Notes: generated by a model from the sequence alone, not told the origin. Counted from the first letter of the stretch, positions 45,744-54,218 are shown. The stretch: DNA of 64,000 bases from Rhodanobacter soli (GCF_040548735.1 NZ_JBEPSD010000001.1:2108001-2172000), one strand, 5' to 3'. Translations and numbers: made by a program.

Positions 45744-47180
45744 TCACCCGCTGTGGCTATATTGGGGAAGCAGGGCGCGACTCGGACTGCGGGCCGCTTC
45801 GGTCAGCGGAAACGCATGCTCCGCAGCCATCCGCAGCATCGTTGGCGCGATATAGGCGCGGTGGACGTTGTGGATCGCCGCCATGTAGAAACGACCGAAC
45901 AGGTTCTTGCAATGGACACGAGTGCCCAGCGTGATTTCCACGCGGTTGCCGTCCCGCACATGTACGCCGACGCAAGAGCGGAAGATCAGATGCTTGTCGT
46001 TGACGCCGAGGATGACCTGCGCGCGGCGGTCCTCATGGTCGACACACTGGTCCAGCACCGGGTAGCGCCGATCAAACAGCTTGCTGCCGGGCGGCGACAA
46101 CAGCGAGGACACCGGGCAGCCAAGCGGCGAGGTGCGCAGGCCGGCCGGCTTTACCAGCAGGTTGCGCAGTGCCATCAGGCGCGAGACGCCGGCGGGCGGG
46201 TTGCTCAGAAAGCCGTCCAGCAACCGGCTCAGCAATATCGTGGCGCTGCCGACAGCGTCGCTGGCGTTGAGCGTGAGTCGGAACATGTCCTGGTGCTGGT
46301 ACGGCTTGCCGTTCAGTTGCTGCGTCAGCAGTGAACCGGTGGGCAGCTCATCGAGCTCGATGACGGCGAGTCGGCCACCGTGCTCGCTGAGAAAGCCGGT
46401 CGTGCGTCGCCACGCGGCCCAGGCGCCACGGAGCAGTCCGGCGGCGCAGCGTACCGATTTGCACAGCAGAGCCTGCAGCGTGCCGGGCAGGGCATCCAGC
46501 GAAAGATGGGTGGTCGGCACATGCAGATGATCGGCCGGCATGTCGCGCAGCAAGTCGGCGACCGCCGTGGGCAGCAGCACGGTCAGTGCGGGGATACCTG
46601 CCGCGTTCGCCAGCACCTGCGCGCGCAATGCGTCGGGCAGATCGCCGCCCAGTTCGTTGGTGTGGCACGACAGCGCGAAGAACGCCGGATGCAGCGATTT
46701 TTTTGCCAGCGGCGCGAATTGATGCCAGACATCGCCGCCGAAGCGCACGGTGAACAGGCAGTCCGGCGGAATGTTGATATGGCGCAATGCCCGGATGAAG
46801 CTTTCTGGGTCTTGTTCGATCTGCGCCTGCGTGGCGGTGGAGAAACGCAACTGCGTGCCGCCGCTGCCTGAGATTGCGGTGAACACACGATGGCCGGCGT
46901 GCCGATGGAACGGATGGCCTTTCGCGCCCACCGCAAACGAATACAGCGAGGTGGCGTCGCCCTTCGATAGATCCGTACCGCCGAGTCGCGCGGACGGCTC
47001 GTCCAGGTCGTCGACGAATTCGGCGTGCGTCTTCTGGCGCGCCAACGCGCCGGCAAACAGGTGGTCGCCCGCGCCATGTCCGAGTTGCGCGATCAACGCG
47101 ACCTCCACCGGCAGGCCGCCTGATGCGGAAGGAATGCGTGTGGACGGAAAGCTGCTGACCCGCTTCGTGTGTGTCGCCAT
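45744..47180 (-). CDS. cupin-like domain fused to DUF2867
   Basis: A 478-residue protein that I read as two parts. The N-terminal half (about 20-210) has cupin-like histidine patterns: FHRHAGHRVFTAISGSGG, then FGGDVWHQFAP and FFALSCHTNELGG. The C-terminal third (about 300-465) matches DUF2867: LFDRRYPVLDQCVDHEDRRA, RVHCKNLFGRFYMAAIHNVH. DUF2867 proteins have unknown function. GGAG lies 6 bases before the ATG. It is 31 bp downstream of the ArsR-type repressor gene and is almost surely in its operon, so it should be induced when the repressor is released. No signal peptide is seen. Confidence 0.75.
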   Translation of the reverse strand: MATHTKRVSSFPSTRIPSASGGLPVEVALIAQLGHGAGDHLFAGALARQKTHAEFVDDLDEPSARLGGTDLSKGDATSLYSFAVGAKGHPFHRHAGHRVFTAISGSGGTQLRFSTATQAQIEQDPESFIRALRHINIPPDCLFTVRFGGDVWHQFAPLAKKSLHPAFFALSCHTNELGGDLPDALRAQVLANAAGIPALTVLLPTAVADLLRDMPADHLHVPTTHLSLDALPGTLQALLCKSVRCAAGLLRGAWAAWRRTTGFLSEHGGRLAVIELDELPTGSLLTQQLNGKPYQHQDMFRLTLNASDAVGSATILLSRLLDGFLSNPPAGVSRLMALRNLLVKPAGLRTSPLGCPVSSLLSPPGSKLFDRRYPVLDQCVDHEDRRAQVILGVNDKHLIFRSCVGVHVRDGNRVEITLGTRVHCKNLFGRFYMAAIHNVHRAYIAPTMLRMAAEHAFPLTEAARSPSRALLPQYSHSG

Positions 47181-47211
47181 CGAATTCTCCGGTGTCCCTA
47201 TTCCGTTGGGC

Positions 47212-47532
47212 TCAAGCCCCCTGCTTTTTCGACGCCAGCTTGCGGGACTCGCGTTTAAGTGGACCGGCTGTCGGGCAGATCTCGAAGGCGAAGCCAGTGA
47301 GCGTGTTCACTAGGCTGTCCTTGTTGAGTTTGTAGACGATGAACTGCCCGCGGCGCTCGCTGGTGACGAGCCCGGCGGCATCCAGGACCGACAGGTGCCG
47401 CGAAATCGCCGGCGCGCTCATTGCGAAGCGGCTGGCGATCTCGCCGGCGCTCAACTCCTGCGCCGACAGATAGGCCAGAATTTCCCGGCGCGGACGGGAG
47501 GCGAGGGCTTCGAAGATACGGTCGGTGGCCAT
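47212..47532 (-). CDS. ArsR-family repressor, SdpR-like
   Basis: A 106-residue winged helix-turn-helix repressor: FEALASRPRREILAYLSAQ, AGEIASRFAMSAPAISRHLS, VLDAAGLVTSERRGQFIVY. It lacks CxC/CVC metal-sensor motifs and resembles SdpR/PagR-like autorepressors, which often control a linked membrane or stress gene. A perfect inverted repeat lies 6 bp upstream of its start codon, a good autoregulatory operator. The cupin-DUF2867 gene follows 31 bp downstream. The signal that releases the repressor is not evident. Confidence 0.93.
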   Translation of the reverse strand: MATDRIFEALASRPRREILAYLSAQELSAGEIASRFAMSAPAISRHLSVLDAAGLVTSERRGQFIVYKLNKDSLVNTLTGFAFEICPTAGPLKRESRKLASKKQGA

Positions 47533-47537
47533 AACTC

Positions 47538-47565
47538 ATTTAACTATTTAAAGTAATAGTTAAAT
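47538..47565 (-). promoter_or_regulatory. operator of the ArsR-type repressor
   Basis: ATTTAACTATT (47538-47548) and AATAGTTAAAT (47555-47565) are perfect 11-bp inverted arms around TAAAGT. The site is strikingly AT-rich in a GC-rich genome and sits immediately before the repressor start, where binding would block transcription of both the repressor and the cupin-DUF2867 gene. Confidence 0.8.
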
Positions 47566-47679
47566 ATATACATCTGAAAATCTCGGCCGTCAACTGCCGT
47601 TCCATCGATGACTGGATGACTTGCATCCGCGCGCCGGCTCGCGGACCCTGTACGGCTACCGCCTCTCGTGATCGCCGCC

Positions 47680-48036
47680 ATGGATACCGTTTTCATCGAA
47701 GATCTGCGCATCGACGCCGTCATCGGCATCTACGACTGGGAGCGCCGGGTGCGGCAGACGCTGTCGTTCGACATCGAGATGGCGTTCGACAACACCGTGC
47801 CGGCGGGCAGCGACGACATCGCGCTGACGCTGAACTACAAGGACGTGTCGAAACGCTTGATCGGCTACGTGGAAGCGTCCAGCTTCGGCCTGGTCGAGAC
47901 GCTGGCCGAGCGCTGCGCGGCGATCATCCGCGAGGAGTTCGGGGTCGGCTGGGTACGCCTGAAACTGTCCAAGCCGGGCGCGGTGCGCGGCGCGAAGGCG
48001 GTGGGCGTGTGTATCGAACGCGGCACGCGGCCTTAG
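47680..48036 (+). CDS. folB: dihydroneopterin aldolase
   Basis: A 118-residue FolB that cleaves 7,8-dihydroneopterin to 6-hydroxymethyl-7,8-dihydropterin in folate synthesis. Family features: FIEDLRIDAVIGIYDWERR with the active-site region, the substrate-binding Glu in SSFGLVETLAERCA and the catalytic Lys in LKLSKPGAVRGAKAVGV. The ATG at 47680 gives the standard start; an in-frame GTG 12 bases upstream is less likely. folK, which encodes the next enzyme, begins 8 bp after the stop. Confidence 0.96.
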   Translation: MDTVFIEDLRIDAVIGIYDWERRVRQTLSFDIEMAFDNTVPAGSDDIALTLNYKDVSKRLIGYVEASSFGLVETLAERCAAIIREEFGVGWVRLKLSKPGAVRGAKAVGVCIERGTRP

Positions 48037-48044
48037 AGGCTCTA

Positions 48045-48536
48045 ATGATGGCGCGGGTCTACCTGAGCCTGGGCTCCAACCTCGAACCGCGGCGCCACCT
48101 GTCCGCGGCGATCAACGAGTTGCGCGAGCGCTTCGGCGCGATCGCCGTGTCGCCGGCGTATCGCAGCCGCTCGGTGGGTTTCGATGGCGCGGACTTCGTC
48201 AACCTGGCGGTGGGCCTGGACACCGAGCTGTCGCCCGAAGCGCTGAACGACTGGCTGCACGCGCTGGAGGACCGCCACGGCCGCCGCCGCGACGTGCCGC
48301 GCTATTCGGACCGCACGCTGGACATCGACATCGTGTTCTACGACGCGCTGGTACTCGACGGCCCGGGCCATCTGCAGATTCCGCGCAAGGAGTTGCAGCA
48401 CGCGTTCGTGCTGCGGCCGATCGCCGACATCGCGCCGGCGTTCCGGCATCCCGTCAGCGGGCTGAGCATGGCCGAGTTGTGGGCGGCGTTTCCGGCGGGG
48501 CACGAGCCGCTGCAGGTCGAATCGCTGCCGGACTGA
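48045..48536 (+). CDS. folK: 2-amino-4-hydroxy-6-hydroxymethyldihydropteridine pyrophosphokinase
   Basis: A 163-residue FolK (HPPK) that transfers pyrophosphate from ATP to 6-hydroxymethyldihydropterin, directly after FolB in folate synthesis. Signatures: VYLSLGSNLEPRRHLSAAI, SVGFDGADFVNLAVGL, the RYSDRTLDIDIVFYDAL metal/ATP motif and IPRKELQHAFVLRPIADIAP. Two adjacent ATG codons (48045, 48048) are possible starts. With folB it forms a two-gene operon. Confidence 0.96.
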   Translation: MMARVYLSLGSNLEPRRHLSAAINELRERFGAIAVSPAYRSRSVGFDGADFVNLAVGLDTELSPEALNDWLHALEDRHGRRRDVPRYSDRTLDIDIVFYDALVLDGPGHLQIPRKELQHAFVLRPIADIAPAFRHPVSGLSMAELWAAFPAGHEPLQVESLPD

Positions 48537-48612
48537 GCGAAGCGCACTGTCGCAGGCGTGCGACGGGTGCTAGAAAGGGCGCACTCACGATCCACGGATG
48601 AAGGGGACACGC

Positions 48613-49473
48613 ATGGCCGGTAAGTTTGCACGCAGTTGGGCGTTGTTGAAGGCGAGCGCGGCGGTGTTGCGTTCGGACAAGTCGTTGCTGGTGTTTCCGT
48701 TGCTGTCGGGGCTGTGCACGCTGCTGGTGGCGGCGAGTTTCCTGATCCCGGTCGGGGTGATGGTGATCGGCAACCAGCACGCCGGGCAGCAGTTCGAGCA
48801 GGGCATGTCCGCGGGTGCCTACCTGCTGATGTTCGGCTTCTACCTGGTGCAGTATTTCGTGATCATCTTTTTCCAGACCGCGCTGACCGGCGTGGCGCTG
48901 ATGCACCTGCGCGGCGAGCCGACCAGCGTGGGCGCGGGCTTCGCGCTGGCCCGCGCGAAGCTGCCGCAGATCCTCGGCTACGCGCTGATCGCCGCCACCG
49001 TCGGCCTGCTGCTGCGGATGATCCAGGAGCGCCTCGGCCTGATCGGACGGTTGGTGGTCGGCTTCATCGGCCTGGCCTGGACCGTGGCCACCTTCCTGGT
49101 GGTGCCGATCCTGGCCAGCCAGGACGTGGGCCCGGTCGACGCGGTCAAGCGCAGCGTGGAGCTGCTCAAGCGCAGCTGGGGCGAGAACCTGATCGGCAAC
49201 GGCGGCATCGGCATGGTGTTCGGCCTCGTGTTCTTTCTCGCAGTGTTACTGATGATGGTTTTGATAGTCGGTGCCGTTGCCACGCATTCGATCGTGGCGG
49301 TGGTAGTCGCCGGCGCCATATTGGTGGTCGTGCTTACCCTGCTGGGACTCATTCAGTCCGCCCTGCAAGGCATCTACTCGGCCGCGCTGTACCGCTACGC
49401 GGAAGCGGGCGACGCCAGCGTCGGTTTCGACCAGGCGCTGCTGCAGCAGGCTTTCGCGCCGAAGAAGAAATAG
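48613..49473 (+). CDS. polytopic membrane protein (DUF6159-like)
   Basis: A 286-residue inner-membrane protein with about five to six hydrophobic segments: LLVFPLLSGLCTLLVAASFL, AYLLMFGFYLVQYFVIIFF, ILGYALIAATVGLLL, VGFIGLAWTVATFLVVPIL, FGLVFFLAVLLMMVLIVGAV and IVAVVVAGAILVVVLTLL. I place it near DUF6159, which has unknown function. AAGGGG lies 6 bases before the ATG at 48613. A palindrome and the convergent pteridine reductase gene follow. It may be cotranscribed with folBK (76 bp gap), but no folate role is implied. Confidence 0.8.
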   Translation: MAGKFARSWALLKASAAVLRSDKSLLVFPLLSGLCTLLVAASFLIPVGVMVIGNQHAGQQFEQGMSAGAYLLMFGFYLVQYFVIIFFQTALTGVALMHLRGEPTSVGAGFALARAKLPQILGYALIAATVGLLLRMIQERLGLIGRLVVGFIGLAWTVATFLVVPILASQDVGPVDAVKRSVELLKRSWGENLIGNGGIGMVFGLVFFLAVLLMMVLIVGAVATHSIVAVVVAGAILVVVLTLLGLIQSALQGIYSAALYRYAEAGDASVGFDQALLQQAFAPKKK

Positions 49474-49520
49474 CCGGCAGCGCGAATCACGCAACCGCGA
49501 AGTCCGAGCGTGCCGTAATA

Positions 49521-49544
49521 CCCTCCCCTGCATGCAGGGGAGGG
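49521..49544. repeat. 24-bp perfect palindrome in convergent gap (possible bidirectional terminator)
   Basis: CCCTCCCCTGCA is followed immediately by its reverse complement TGCAGGGGAGGG, then CAGGGGTGGGG. It lies between the stops of two convergent genes (49473 and 49574), where it could end transcription from both sides. The G/C composition and trailing AGGGG TGGGG resemble the hairpin repeat inside hrpB, so it may belong to the same repeat family. Confidence 0.65.
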
Positions 49545-49573
49545 CAGGGGTGGGGTGAAGCTCTCCGCGAAAC

Positions 49574-50320
49574 TCACACCGACAACGTGCGCCCGCCGTC
49601 CACGCGGATGATCTGCCCGGTGACGTACGGCGCATCGCGCAGCAGCCACAGCACCGCGCCGGCGACATCCTCGGGCGTGCCGGCGTGTTGCAGCGGCGTG
49701 CGTGCCAGCATCGCCTGCTGGTCGGCGTACGGCTTGCCGTCACTGGGCCACAGCACGGCGCCGGGCGCCACGCCGTTGACGCGGATCTCCGGGCCCAGCT
49801 CCAGCGCCAGCGAGCGGGTCATCGCGGCCAGTGCGGCCTTCGCCATGCAGTACAGCGGGTGCTCCGCCAGCGGCCGTTCGGCGTAGATGTCGACCATGTT
49901 GACGATGCCGCCGCGCGCTTCGCGCAGCGCCGGGATCGCCGCCTGGCTGAGGAAGAACGGCGCCTGCGCGTTGGAGGCGAACAATGCGTCCCACTGCTGC
50001 GGCGTCGCCGTGCCCAGCGGCGTGGGGAAGAACGCCGAGGCGTTGTTGACCAGCGCGTCGAGCCGGCCGAAGTGCGCCAGCAGCTGTTCGATCATCGCCG
50101 GCAAGGCGGGCAGGTCGGCCAGTTCGGCCTGCAACAGCAAGGTGCTGCCGCCGCGTTGCCGTTCCAGCTCGTCGGCCAGCGCGCGGGCGTCGTCGGCCGA
50201 ATGGCGGTAGTGCAGCGCCAGATCGTAGCCGGCCGCGTGCAGGGTGCGCGCGGTTACCGCGCCGACGCGACGGCCGGCGCCGGTGATCAGCGCGACAGGG
50301 CGATCATGGCGTGGCGGCAT
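49574..50320 (-). CDS. short-chain dehydrogenase, pteridine reductase type
   Basis: A 248-residue NAD(P)-dependent SDR. The cofactor motif LITGAGRRVGAVTARTLHAAG has the Arg-rich TGxxxRxG form that is typical of pteridine reductases (PTR1/FolM) rather than TGxxxGxG. NNASAFFPTPLG, the active-site Tyr/Lys in YCMAKAALAAMTRSLA, and APGAVLWP support this. It would reduce dihydropteridines, such as dihydrobiopterin or dihydromonapterin. The nearby folB-folK genes on the other strand make a pterin role plausible. It lies downstream of the EcsC gene in the same direction (73 bp). Confidence 0.85.
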   Translation of the reverse strand: MPPRHDRPVALITGAGRRVGAVTARTLHAAGYDLALHYRHSADDARALADELERQRGGSTLLLQAELADLPALPAMIEQLLAHFGRLDALVNNASAFFPTPLGTATPQQWDALFASNAQAPFFLSQAAIPALREARGGIVNMVDIYAERPLAEHPLYCMAKAALAAMTRSLALELGPEIRVNGVAPGAVLWPSDGKPYADQQAMLARTPLQHAGTPEDVAGAVLWLLRDAPYVTGQIIRVDGGRTLSV

Positions 50321-50393
50321 GGGGCGACTCCGGCAAACATCCAGCGGACAGCTTGCCGCAAAGCGGCGGTGGCGTCATCCGCACGCGCCGTGG

Positions 50394-51170
50394 CTACTCG
50401 GCTCTCGGCTTGGGCGGCTTCTTGCTGGCGGCCTTGCGGACGGTGCTGGCCACCTTGCGCGCGGCGCTGGTCACCGCCTTGTCGGCCAGCGTGTCGACGA
50501 CGCGTCGCGCCGCCCTGGCCCGCGGCTTGGACTCGATGGTCTCGGCGGCGGCTCCGTCGGCATCCTCGTTGATCGTGACTTCGCCTTCGAACATGTCGAT
50601 CGCGGTGGCGGCGACCTGCCCGGTGTCGTAGTACGCGTAGGCGCCGACACCGAGCGCGCCGATCACCGGCAGCCAGCGCGAGACTCCCTTGCTGAGCGTG
50701 CGCTGGGTCAGCTTGACGCCGACCTGTCTCGCCACGCGCTGGGCAACGCCCCAGGACATGCGCCGGAACACCAGCCGGTCACCCATGCGCACCACCAGGT
50801 CGCGGAACGCCTGCGCCGCGGTGTGGCGGAACAGGCACCACATCATCTGCTCGCGGCCCAGCGTGGCGTGGCGGCCGTAGGCAGCGGCGATGTCGCTGAC
50901 CATCTGTGCCTGGATTCTCCAGATCGCGATCAGTTCCGGCAGCAAGGTCAGCCAGCCCAGCGGTCCCGGCGGCAAGGCCAGCGAGCCGGCGGTGAGCGCG
51001 GCGCGCTGGGCGGCGCGGTTGGCCAGCCGGCGCGCCTCGCCGGCGGGGTCCTGGCTGTTGCCGACCTTGCTGTCGGGCACCTGGCTGACGAAATTCAGGA
51101 TCGCCTCGGCGATCCGGCCGTGCTCGACCGGTGCGATGACGGCGGGTACCTGCTGGCTGGACTGGCTCAT
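50394..51170 (-). CDS. EcsC family protein
   Basis: A 258-residue protein with an EcsC-like domain (about 15-190). It includes the hydrophobic PPGPLGWLTLLPELIAIWRI stretch, MMWCLFRHTAAQAFRDLV and a conserved VIGALGVGAYAYYDTGQVA end. The last 45 residues are a Lys/Arg/Ala-rich tail (KVASTVRKAASKKPPKPRAE). EcsC of Bacillus belongs to an ABC-transporter system, but the function of stand-alone EcsC proteins is not known. It is divergent from the TonB-dependent receptor gene. Confidence 0.85.
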   Translation of the reverse strand: MSQSSQQVPAVIAPVEHGRIAEAILNFVSQVPDSKVGNSQDPAGEARRLANRAAQRAALTAGSLALPPGPLGWLTLLPELIAIWRIQAQMVSDIAAAYGRHATLGREQMMWCLFRHTAAQAFRDLVVRMGDRLVFRRMSWGVAQRVARQVGVKLTQRTLSKGVSRWLPVIGALGVGAYAYYDTGQVAATAIDMFEGEVTINEDADGAAAETIESKPRARAARRVVDTLADKAVTSAARKVASTVRKAASKKPPKPRAE

Positions 51171-51305
51171 GCGTGGCTCCGTGGGACGTGTCAGGCGCTG
51201 GGCGCGGCATGCGTCCCTGCAGTCTAGAACCGCCGCATGAAGCGGGGATCAACGGTTTCGCCGGCAAGCATGACTTCTGGCGCAGGCGTGGCAGAAAATT
51301 TGTCG

Positions 51306-51323
51306 GTAATGTTATAACATTAC
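51306..51323 (+). promoter_or_regulatory. Zur-like zinc-repressor operator
   Basis: GTAATGTTATAACATTAC is a perfect 18-bp palindrome 38 bp before the receptor start. It contains TATAAC, a fair -10 element, so binding would block the promoter. Its sequence matches the published pattern of proteobacterial Zur sites (TGTTATA...TATAACA cores). The assignment is by pattern, not by experiment. Confidence 0.8.
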
Positions 51324-51361
51324 ACAACAAGCACTCTCCTCCACTCCTGCCGGAACCGTCG

Positions 51362-53545
51362 ATGAAACCTTCCCTGCTCGCCTTGAGCCTGGCCGTTGCA
51401 CTGGGCACGACCGCCGTCCACGCCACCGACACGACGCCGACGACGAATGCCGCGGCTCCCGCCGTCGCCGCGAACGGGGACGATCCCACCGACGGCGGCA
51501 GCCGCAACAAGCAGCCTAAGGTGCAGGACCTGGGCGCGGTTTCGGTCTCGGCCGCGCTGGACCAGGCGCGCAACGCGCTGTCGCCGGATACCGGCAGCAG
51601 CCAGTACGTGATCGACCACAAGGCGATCGCGCAATTGCCGCTGGGCGCGTCCACGCCGATGAACCAGGTGCTGCTGCAGGCGCCGGGCGTGGTGCAGGAT
51701 TCCTACGGCGGCCTGCACGTGCGCGGCGACCATGCGAACCTGCAGTACCGCATCAACGGCGTGATCATCCCCGAGTCGATCGGCGGCTTCGGCCAGAGCC
51801 TCGATGCGCGCACGATCGACAACGTGAAGCTGCTCGACGGCGCCCTGCCGGCGCAGTACGGCCTGCGCACGGCGGCGGTGGTCGACATCACCACGAAGAG
51901 CGGCCACGACCTGGGCAACGGCGGCAGCGTCGGCATCACCGGCGGCAGCAACGCCACGCTCAATCCGAACGCGTCGGTGTGGGGCAGCAACGATCGCTGG
52001 AGCTGGTTCTTCACCGGCAGCTACATGGAGAACGATGCCGGCATCGAGAATCCCACGCCGAGCAAAAAGCCGATCCACGACCACACCAACCAGGTGAAGG
52101 GCTTCGGCGACATCAGCTACCTGATCGACAACGACACCCGCCTGAGCTTCCTGTTCGGCGTCGCCAACAACCGCTTCCAGATCCCGAACAACCCGAACCA
52201 ACAGCCGCAGTTCGGCTATCTGAGTACGGTCGATTTCAACTCCGCTGACCTCGACGAACGCCAGCGCGAGAACACCCGCTTCGGCGTGCTGGCGCTGCAG
52301 GGCAAGCTGGGCGCGACCGACTACCAGGTGTCGGTGGGCCAGCGCTACAGCCGCCTCGCCTATGCGCCGGACCGGATCGGCGAGCTGATGTTCAACGGCG
52401 TCGCCTCCGACGTCACCCGCAGCAATCGCGCCAGCACCCTGCAGGCCGACTTCGCCATGCCGATGGGTGACCGGCACACGCTGCGCTACGGCATCTACGG
52501 CAGCTTCGAGCGCGCGGTCAGCGGCAACGACGCGTGGGTGTTCCCGGCCGACGCCGACGGCAACCAGGCCAGCACCACGCCGATCAACATCCTCGACAAC
52601 AGCCGCCTCACCGCGAAAACCTGGTCGGCCTACGTGCAGGACGAGTGGAGCATCGGCGACAAGTGGACGCTGAACTACGGCCTGCGCGGCGACCGCTACC
52701 AGCTGGCGCGCACCGAAAGCCAGCTGAGCCCGCGCCTTGGCCTGGTCTGGCAGGCCACCGGCAGCACCACCGTGCACGCCGGCTACTCGCGCTACTTCAC
52801 CCCGCCGGCCACCGAGATGATCGCCAGCTCGAACATCGCCAAGTTCGACGGCACCACCAACGCCGTGGCGGACATGGGCAACAACACGCCGCTGGCCGAG
52901 CGCTCGGACTACTTCGATGCCGGCATCTCGCAGAACCTCGGCTCGGCCTGGACCGTCGGCGTGGACGCCTACTACCGCAAGGTGCAACGCCTGCAGGACG
53001 AAGGCCAGTTCGGCTCCGCCCTGGTCTACTCCACCTTCAACTACGCCGCGGGCCGGGTGAAGGGCCTGGAGTTCACCGTCAACTACGACCAGGGGCCGCT
53101 GTCCGCCTACTTCAACGCGTCGCTCGGCAAGGCGATCGGCAAGCGCATCATCACCAGCCAGTACAACTTCGCGCCCGACGACCTGGCCTACGTCAACAAC
53201 CACTGGATCTTCCTCGACCACGACCAGAAACTGACGTCGTCCGGCGGCATCAACTACGCCTTGAACGACAGCACCAAGGTCGGCGCCGACTACCTGTTCG
53301 GCAGCGGCCTGCGCAAGGATGGCGACGTGCCGAACGGCGCCTCGCTGCCGGCGTACTTCCAGTTGAACCTCAACCTGTCGCACGACTTCGCGTTCGAACG
53401 CTTCGGCAAGCTCCACACCCAGCTGGCCGTGCTCAACGTGCTGGACCGCACCTACGAGCTGCGCGACGGCAGCGGCATCGGCGTCGGCGCGCCGCAGTTC
53501 GGCCCGCGCCGCGGCGTGTACCTGAGCCTGCAGAAGGACTTCTGA
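51362..53545 (+). CDS. TonB-dependent outer-membrane receptor, probably zinc-regulated
   Basis: A 727-residue TonB-dependent receptor. A signal peptide (LLALSLAVALGTTAVHA) is followed by a TonB-box-like LGAVSVSA (about 57-64) and a plug domain (PLGASTPMNQVLLQAPGVVQ, GGLHVRGDHANLQYRINGV). A 22-strand barrel ends in GVYLSLQKDF with terminal Phe. The Zur-like palindrome in its promoter indicates induction under zinc starvation, so import of zinc or a zinc chelate (ZnuD-like role) is the best inference. One loop has HDH, but no long His-rich loop as in Neisseria ZnuD is seen. The DUF2938 gene follows 54 bp downstream. Confidence 0.9.
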   Translation: MKPSLLALSLAVALGTTAVHATDTTPTTNAAAPAVAANGDDPTDGGSRNKQPKVQDLGAVSVSAALDQARNALSPDTGSSQYVIDHKAIAQLPLGASTPMNQVLLQAPGVVQDSYGGLHVRGDHANLQYRINGVIIPESIGGFGQSLDARTIDNVKLLDGALPAQYGLRTAAVVDITTKSGHDLGNGGSVGITGGSNATLNPNASVWGSNDRWSWFFTGSYMENDAGIENPTPSKKPIHDHTNQVKGFGDISYLIDNDTRLSFLFGVANNRFQIPNNPNQQPQFGYLSTVDFNSADLDERQRENTRFGVLALQGKLGATDYQVSVGQRYSRLAYAPDRIGELMFNGVASDVTRSNRASTLQADFAMPMGDRHTLRYGIYGSFERAVSGNDAWVFPADADGNQASTTPINILDNSRLTAKTWSAYVQDEWSIGDKWTLNYGLRGDRYQLARTESQLSPRLGLVWQATGSTTVHAGYSRYFTPPATEMIASSNIAKFDGTTNAVADMGNNTPLAERSDYFDAGISQNLGSAWTVGVDAYYRKVQRLQDEGQFGSALVYSTFNYAAGRVKGLEFTVNYDQGPLSAYFNASLGKAIGKRIITSQYNFAPDDLAYVNNHWIFLDHDQKLTSSGGINYALNDSTKVGADYLFGSGLRKDGDVPNGASLPAYFQLNLNLSHDFAFERFGKLHTQLAVLNVLDRTYELRDGSGIGVGAPQFGPRRGVYLSLQKDF

Positions 53546-53550
53546 TCCCG

Positions 53551-53566
53551 GCCCGGTCCACCGGGC
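53551..53566 (+). other. short hairpin between receptor and DUF2938 genes
   Basis: GCCCGGT (53551-53557) and ACCGGGC (53560-53566) form a 7-bp stem with no T-run but with a CATCATCATCAT run after it. It could weaken transcription or protect the upstream mRNA end; it is not a convincing terminator. Confidence 0.4.
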
Positions 53567-53599
53567 TTCATCATCATCATGAAGATGAGGTAGCTGTGC

Positions 53600-54100
53600 A
53601 TGTCCGAGGGATGGGAGCTGGCCGCACGCGCGGTACTGATCGGTAGCGGCGCCACGCTCGCGACCGACCTCTGGGCACGCCTGCTGAAGTACGCGTTCGG
53701 CGTCCCACCGCCGGACTGGCGCATGGTGGGCCGCTGGTTCGGGCACATGCCGGGTGGCCGCTTCGTGCACCGGAGCATGGCCCGGGCCGCGCCGGTGCGC
53801 GGCGAACTGGCCATGGGCTGGATCGCCCACTACGCGATCGGCATCGTTTACGCGGCCGTGCTGATCGCCATCGCGGGAGTCGCATGGACACGACAACCGA
53901 CACTGGTGCCGGCGCTGCTGTTCGGGCTGGCCACGGTGGCCTTTCCGTTCCTGCTGATGCAGCCCTGCATGGGTGCCGGGTTTGCTGCTTCGAACATGCC
54001 GGCGCCGAACCGGGCGCGCTTGCGCAGCGTGCTGAACCATGCCGTCTTCGGCGTGGGCCTTTACGCCGCCGCGCTGCTCGTGGCGTGGATGCCCGGCTGA
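53600..54100 (+). CDS. DUF2938 membrane protein
   Basis: A 166-residue integral membrane protein that matches DUF2938. It has about four hydrophobic segments: AARAVLIGSGATLATDLWAR, WIAHYAIGIVYAAVLIAIAG, PALLFGLATVAFPFLLM and HAVFGVGLYAAALLVAW. It also has the conserved QPCMGAGFAASNMPAP loop. AGGT lies 8 bases before the ATG. The close spacing after the zinc-regulated receptor suggests shared control. The function is unknown; a part in metal handling would be inference from context only. Confidence 0.85.
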   Translation: MSEGWELAARAVLIGSGATLATDLWARLLKYAFGVPPPDWRMVGRWFGHMPGGRFVHRSMARAAPVRGELAMGWIAHYAIGIVYAAVLIAIAGVAWTRQPTLVPALLFGLATVAFPFLLMQPCMGAGFAASNMPAPNRARLRSVLNHAVFGVGLYAAALLVAWMPG

Positions 54101-54218
54101 GCTGTCGGCGCCGGCCGCGGCGGCCGCGCGCTGCCGGCGGCCATCGCGCCGATCCCGTCCGGGCCTGGTGGCGAAGGCATCCGCTATGCTTGCCGCGTTC
54201 TGATGATCGGCAACCGCC

